A DNA stretch of 34,693 nucleotides from JADLGF01 sp020849415 (lineage in GTDB: Bacteria; Chloroflexota; Chloroflexia; Thermomicrobiales; UBA6265), in NCBI GenBank assembly GCA_033812595.1, contig JAPXTJ010000018.1, forward strand, positions 1 to 34,693, in the 5' to 3' direction. The notes below the pieces were generated by a model, which saw only the letters and a program-made list of their open reading frames with translations, was not told the origin of the DNA and made no database searches. Below are positions 31,104 through 34,693 of this stretch, piece after piece. Within the stretch, counting starts at the first letter, position 1. Every line of letters starts with the position of its first letter. The position numbers and the translations under genes are program-made.

Positions 31104-32150
31104 ATGGCGACAACGCAACGATCCGGGGGAAGACGCCGCAGCAGCGCCAAAGCCAAAAGCGGCGCCGGCGTATCGACCGAACAGCTTCTTGCCTATTACA
31201 CGAAGATGGTCAACATCCGCCTCTTCGAGGATGCCTGCCACCGCAGCTTCCGCCAGGGGAAGATCGGCGGCTACCTGCACACCTACATCGGCCAGGAGGC
31301 GATTGCCACCGGGTTGCTCGATGAATCGGTGAAAGAGCCGGGCGATGGCATCATCACCGCCTACCGCGATCACGCTCATGCCCTGCTCCTCGGCTCGACC
31401 ATGAACGAGGTAATGGCCGAACTCTTCGGCAAGGGCACCGGCCTGGTGAAGGGCAAGGGCGGCTCGATGCACCTCTTCGATGTCAAGCACGATTTCTACG
31501 GTGGTTACGGCATCGTCGGCGGGCACATTCCGCTCGGTGTCGGCATGGCCTACGCCCAGGCGTACCAGCAGACCGGCAAGATCGTGCAGCTCTACCTGGG
31601 TGACGGCGCCATTCACAACGGCGCGTTCCACGAAGGGGCGAACCTCGCCGGCCTCTGGGGCAAGAGCGGGCTGAACCCCTGCCTGTTCGTGCTCGAAAAC
31701 AACCAGTACGGCATGGGCACCAGCATCGAGCGCGCCACCGCCAACACCGATCTCGGCTCCAAGTTCGCTTCCTATGGCATTCCGTACGAGAAGGTGGACG
31801 GCATGGATATCGAAGCCGTGCTCGAAGCGGGCCAGCGCATCGCCAAGCAGGTGCGCGAAACCGGTTCGCCGTACGCGCTCGAAATGCTCACCTACCGGAT
31901 CGCGCCCCACGGCGCGGCCGATTTCCTGGAACGCTACCGTTCCAAGGAAGAGGTGCAGGAGGCGCGCAAGCGCGATCCGATCACGCTGCTCGAATCGAAA
32001 ATGATCGAGCAGGGCGTGACCGAGGAGCAGATCAAGGCGATCCACACCGAGGCGCAAACCGCCGTGGAAGCCTGCGTTCGCTTCGCCGAGGAGAGCCCGG
32101 AACCGCCGCTCGAGGAAGTCTGGACCGACGTCTACGCCGAGCAGGCCTGA
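31104..32150 (+). CDS. pdhA: Pyruvate dehydrogenase E1 component, alpha subunit
   Basis: 348 residues from ATG 31104; GGAGG lies eleven bases upstream. Decarboxylates pyruvate on thiamine diphosphate with the beta subunit, passing acetyl to the lipoyl E2. The ThDP motif is LGDGAIHNGAFHEGANLAGL then FVLENNQYGMGTS. YRDHAHALLLG, KGKGGSMHLF and GGYGIVGGHIPLGVGMAYA are typical of the alpha subunit. The N-terminal 20 residues are basic and variable. Starts a three-gene operon with E1 beta and E2. Acetoin dehydrogenase or branched-chain relatives look alike, so pyruvate is the likeliest but not the only substrate. Confidence 0.88.
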   Translation: MATTQRSGGRRRSSAKAKSGAGVSTEQLLAYYTKMVNIRLFEDACHRSFRQGKIGGYLHTYIGQEAIATGLLDESVKEPGDGIITAYRDHAHALLLGSTMNEVMAELFGKGTGLVKGKGGSMHLFDVKHDFYGGYGIVGGHIPLGVGMAYAQAYQQTGKIVQLYLGDGAIHNGAFHEGANLAGLWGKSGLNPCLFVLENNQYGMGTSIERATANTDLGSKFASYGIPYEKVDGMDIEAVLEAGQRIAKQVRETGSPYALEMLTYRIAPHGAADFLERYRSKEEVQEARKRDPITLLESKMIEQGVTEEQIKAIHTEAQTAVEACVRFAEESPEPPLEEVWTDVYAEQA

Positions 32151-32205
32151 TCGAATCGATCGCGGCCGCCAGCCGGCGGCGAACCCGGAAGAGGACGTTT
32201 GCAAG

Positions 32206-33192
32206 ATGCCAATCATGACCTACCGCGAAGCGCTCCGCACCGCGATGGCCGAGGAAATGGAACGTGATGAGCGCGTAATCGTGATGGGTGAGGATATCGG
32301 CCTCTACGGCGGTACCCACCTCGTCACCGATGGCCTGCTCGATCGCTTCGGGCCGAAGCGGGTGCTCGATACGCCGATCGCCGAGGGTGGTTTCACCGGC
32401 GCCGCCATCGGCATGGCGATGATGGGGATGCGCCCGATCGTGGAAATGATGACCTGGAACTTCTCGTTCCAGGCCTCTGACCAGATCATCCAGAACGCCG
32501 CCAAGCTCCACTACTTCTCCGGCGGCCAGGTGTCCGTGCCGATGGTGATCCGCGGCCCGAACGGCGGCGGTGTGCAACTTTCCGCCCAGCACACCCACAG
32601 CCTCGAAGGCTTCTACGGGCACTTCCCGGGTCTGCGCGTTGTTTCACCGGTCACGCCGGCGGACGCCAAGGGGATGATGCTGACCGCCATTCGCGAACCG
32701 AATCCGGTCGTCTTCCTGGAGGCGGGCGCGCTCTACGGCACCAAGGGCGAAGTACCCGATGGTGACGAAGGCGTACCGTTTGGCAAAGCCCGCGTGGCCA
32801 AAGAAGGCAAGGATGTTTCCCTGATCGCCTACGGGCGGCAGGTGAACATGCTGTTGCGCATCGCCGATCAACTCGAAAAAGAGGATAAGATCGACGCTGA
32901 GGTGATCGACCTCCGCGCGATCCGCCCCTTCGATGAAGAGACGATCGTCAATTCGGTGCGAAAAACGCACCGCGCGGTGGTCGTGCAAGAGCAGTGGCGC
33001 TGGTTCAGCGTGGCGAGCGAGGTGGCGGCCATCATTCAGGAGCAGGCATTCGATGATCTCGACGCGCCGGTGGCGCGCGTCAGCGGTCAGGAGGTTCCGG
33101 CGCCTTACGCGCGGAATCTCGAACTGGCCGCTTTCCCCAGTGATCAGCAGGTAATCAAGGCAATTCGTCAGGTGCTCTACCGGGAGGCTTAG
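32206..33192 (+). CDS. pdhB: Pyruvate dehydrogenase E1 component, beta subunit
   Basis: 328 residues from ATG 32206, 55 bases after the alpha gene, GAGG upstream. Forms the alpha2beta2 E1 heterotetramer. Motifs: MTYREALRTAMAEEMERDE, VIVMGEDIGLYGG, DTPIAEGGFTGAAIGMAM, MVIRGPNGGGVQLSAQHTHS and LRAIRPFDEETIVNSVRKTH, all of the E1 beta/transketolase C-terminal fold. Ends four bases before the E2 start, whose ribosome site lies in its last codons. Confidence 0.9.
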   Translation: MPIMTYREALRTAMAEEMERDERVIVMGEDIGLYGGTHLVTDGLLDRFGPKRVLDTPIAEGGFTGAAIGMAMMGMRPIVEMMTWNFSFQASDQIIQNAAKLHYFSGGQVSVPMVIRGPNGGGVQLSAQHTHSLEGFYGHFPGLRVVSPVTPADAKGMMLTAIREPNPVVFLEAGALYGTKGEVPDGDEGVPFGKARVAKEGKDVSLIAYGRQVNMLLRIADQLEKEDKIDAEVIDLRAIRPFDEETIVNSVRKTHRAVVVQEQWRWFSVASEVAAIIQEQAFDDLDAPVARVSGQEVPAPYARNLELAAFPSDQQVIKAIRQVLYREA

Positions 33193-33196
33193 TAAC

Positions 33197-34498
33197 GTGC
33201 CAACGATGATCATGCCCAAGATGGGCGATGGCATGGAAGAAGGAACCCTGCTCCGGTGGCTGAAGCAGGTCGGTGAGGACGTGTCGGCGGGCGATCCGAT
33301 CGCCGAGATCGAAACCGACAAGGTTTCGCTCGAAATCGAAGCGACCGAAACCGGCACGCTGAGCCGCTATCTCGTTGAAGAAGGCGCCACGGTGCCGATC
33401 AACACCCCGATCGTGGTGATCGGCGAGGATGACGGCGCCGCGGCCGCTCCGCCGGCTGAGGCTCCAAAGGCGGAAGCTCCCGCGCCCGCCGCTGCTCCCG
33501 CGCCGACACCAGAACCGGCTCCCGCGCCCGCTCCGGTCGCTGCCCAGGCGCCGGCGCCGCAGGTGGTCGAGCGCGCTCCGGGTGAGCGCTTCCGCGCATC
33601 GCCGCTGGTGCGCCGGCTTGCGATCGAGCACGGCCTCGATCTCGGCCAGATTCCGGGCACCGGTCCCGGCGGCCGCATCGTCAAGGACGATGTGATGCCG
33701 TACATCAACGGCGCCAAGCCCGCTCCGCGCGCTGCGGCCCCGGCGGCCGCTCCGGCTCCCGCCGCTGCTCCGGCGGCGGTGGCTCCGCAGGCGCCGGTCG
33801 GCCGACCCGCCGGCGAGGCGAAGGAGATGAGCCGCATTCGCAAGACCACCGCCAAGCGGATGGTCGAGGCGAAGCAGACCATCCCGCACTTCTACGTCAC
33901 GATCGAGGTCGATATGACCGAGGCGGTGAAATTCCGCACCCGGGTCAACGAGCAGATCGAGGACAAGGCGAACAAGGTTTCCTTCAACGATCTGGTCGTG
34001 AAGGCGGCGGCGCTGGCACTGCGCAACTTCCCGACGCTGAACCAATCGTACGAAGGTGACACGGTCTACACCCACCGCAATATCGATATCAACCTGGCGG
34101 TGGCGATCGACAACGGCCTGATCGCGCCCTTCATTCCGGACGCCGATCAGAAGAGCCTCGGCACGATCGCCCGGATGAGCAAGGATCTGGCCGGTCGCGC
34201 CCGCGCCGGCGAACTCGAAATGCACGAGTACCAGGGCGGCACCTTCACGATCAGCAATCTCGGCATGTTCGATGTCGATGAGTTCATCGCCATCATCAAC
34301 CCGCCGCAGACGGCGATCCTGGCGGTCGGCTCCATCCGCGAACAGCCGGTGGTGAAGGACGGCAAGATCAAGATCGGGCACCAGATGAAGCTGACCCTCT
34401 CGGCCGATCACCGCCTGAGCGACGGGGCCGAAGTGGCGCGCTACCTCGGTGAGGTCAAGAAGCTGCTCCAGAACCCGATGCTGCTGGCGGTCGGGTAA
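33197..34498 (+). CDS. pdhC: Dihydrolipoamide acetyltransferase (E2)
   Basis: 433 residues from GTG 33197, preceded by GAGG within the end of E1 beta. One lipoyl domain (residues 1-80) with Lys42 in ETDKVSLEIEA, an Ala/Pro-rich linker, a subunit-binding domain (about 132-167: FRASPLVRRLAIEHGLDLGQ), a second Ala/Pro linker and a catalytic core with His405 and Asp409 in DHRLSDG. Transfers acetyl from lipoyl to CoA and builds the complex core. Each linker is about 45-60 residues of near-pure Ala/Pro. No E3 dihydrolipoamide dehydrogenase gene follows in the window. Confidence 0.92.
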   Translation: MPTMIMPKMGDGMEEGTLLRWLKQVGEDVSAGDPIAEIETDKVSLEIEATETGTLSRYLVEEGATVPINTPIVVIGEDDGAAAAPPAEAPKAEAPAPAAAPAPTPEPAPAPAPVAAQAPAPQVVERAPGERFRASPLVRRLAIEHGLDLGQIPGTGPGGRIVKDDVMPYINGAKPAPRAAAPAAAPAPAAAPAAVAPQAPVGRPAGEAKEMSRIRKTTAKRMVEAKQTIPHFYVTIEVDMTEAVKFRTRVNEQIEDKANKVSFNDLVVKAAALALRNFPTLNQSYEGDTVYTHRNIDINLAVAIDNGLIAPFIPDADQKSLGTIARMSKDLAGRARAGELEMHEYQGGTFTISNLGMFDVDEFIAIINPPQTAILAVGSIREQPVVKDGKIKIGHQMKLTLSADHRLSDGAEVARYLGEVKKLLQNPMLLAVG

Positions 34499-34530
34499 CG
34501 GCTGTTGGCTTTTGGTCGTTGGCTATTGGC
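34499..34530. repeat. Inverted relative of the CCAAAAGCC tandem repeat
   Basis: Immediately after the E2 stop, the reverse complement reads AACGACCAAAAGCCAAC, matching the unit at 4124-4151 with one change. As there, a copy of the 29-bp-arm element lies about 100 bases away. Confidence 0.65.
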
Positions 34531-34559
34531 GACCAGAAGTCGGGATACGAACGAATTGG

Positions 34560-34584
34560 GTGGGCGGGCAATATGCCCGCCCAC
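34560..34584 (+). terminator. Terminator of the pyruvate dehydrogenase operon
   Basis: GTGGGCGGGCA-ATA-TGCCCGCCCAC, an 11-bp perfect stem with a three-base loop, followed by TGTCATACTT. It lies 62 bases past the E2 stop. Confidence 0.7.
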
Positions 34585-34625
34585 TGTCATACTTGGAACA
34601 CGGACTGCCAACGTCGCCAACGAAT

Positions 34626-34693
34626 CGTGTAGGGGAAGGTCTTGTGCCCTCCCGCCGGCCGTCAGGCCGGCCACCTCGTAGCGATTCGGGGCG
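34626..34693. repeat. Second copy of the 29-bp-arm element, cut by the window end
   Basis: Positions 34626-34679 match 3928-3981 over 54 bases with one mismatch, including the internal hairpin GCCGGCC-GTCA-GGCCGGC. After that the sequence diverges or is cut off, so whether the second arm exists is not visible. Confidence 0.85.

Noticed and set aside
31104..34498. Acetoin dehydrogenase operon (acoABC)
   Set aside because: No acoX/acoR or acetoin genes are near; E1/E2 cannot exclude it fully, but pyruvate dehydrogenase is the simpler reading.

Overview
The window is about 34.7 kb of GC-rich (by eye near 65%) bacterial DNA with dense genes, several GTG or TTG starts and good Shine-Dalgarno sites. 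Gene content suggests a Chloroflexota bacterium, probably of the Thermomicrobia type. It includes two type I glutamine synthetases, an IspH of the GYCWGV form, a GerMN/Gmad2 envelope protein, a nucleoside-type BMP ABC transporter, a ParB-like/DUF4032-like protein and a lipoyl pyruvate dehydrogenase. The taxon is inferred from gene families only. There is no rRNA, tRNA, CRISPR, phage or transposase gene.

Layout. (1) 67-7764, minus strand: a probable operon reading GerMN lipoprotein-like protein, truncated xanthine-dehydrogenase-like protein, double ABC ATPase, two permeases, BMP binding protein. A pyridoxamine-phosphate-oxidase-family gene broken by an in-frame stop lies downstream. A 150-bp palindromic element with perfect 29-bp inverted ends sits between the ATPase and permease genes. 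(2) 7866-12591, plus strand: TAP-like hydrolase coupled to a GNAT acetyltransferase, then a MerR regulator with a near-consensus promoter and a vWA protein. (3) 12592-12844: a symmetric nest of repeats between convergent genes. (4) 12783-14525, minus: SulP/STAS transporter. (5) 14838-18906, plus: VOC protein, KDPG aldolase with a terminator, then an overlapping metallophosphoesterase, ParB-like protein and HAD phosphatase. (6) 18934-20961, minus: IspH and an IclR regulator. (7) 20972-26445, plus: a promoter, a possible 28-residue leader ORF, a Tat-exported peptide-binding protein, two Dpp-type permeases and a BPL-N amidotransferase-like protein, with no ATPase gene. (8) 26686-26877: orphan DUF1778-like antitoxin tail. 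(9) 26973-30031, minus: two glutamine synthetases. (10) 30604-34498, plus: an unknown small protein, then pyruvate dehydrogenase E1 alpha, E1 beta and E2.

The genes are mostly housekeeping, transport and central metabolism: nucleoside and peptide import, nitrogen assimilation, entry of pyruvate into acetyl-CoA, isoprenoid precursors, and sugar-acid breakdown. The unusual layer is non-coding. At least four families of short palindromic or tandem repeats occupy gene ends and operon gaps. They include a 7-bp array family that has run into two coding ends, and a hairpin pair whose differences are fully compensatory. I did not find a clear new defence or biosynthetic system. The best candidates for something undescribed are the covarying repeat nest at 12.6-12.85 kb, the TIR element family, the miniature XDH-like gene inside the nucleoside operon, the phosphoesterase/ParB/HAD cluster and the IclR/peptide/BPL-N operon.
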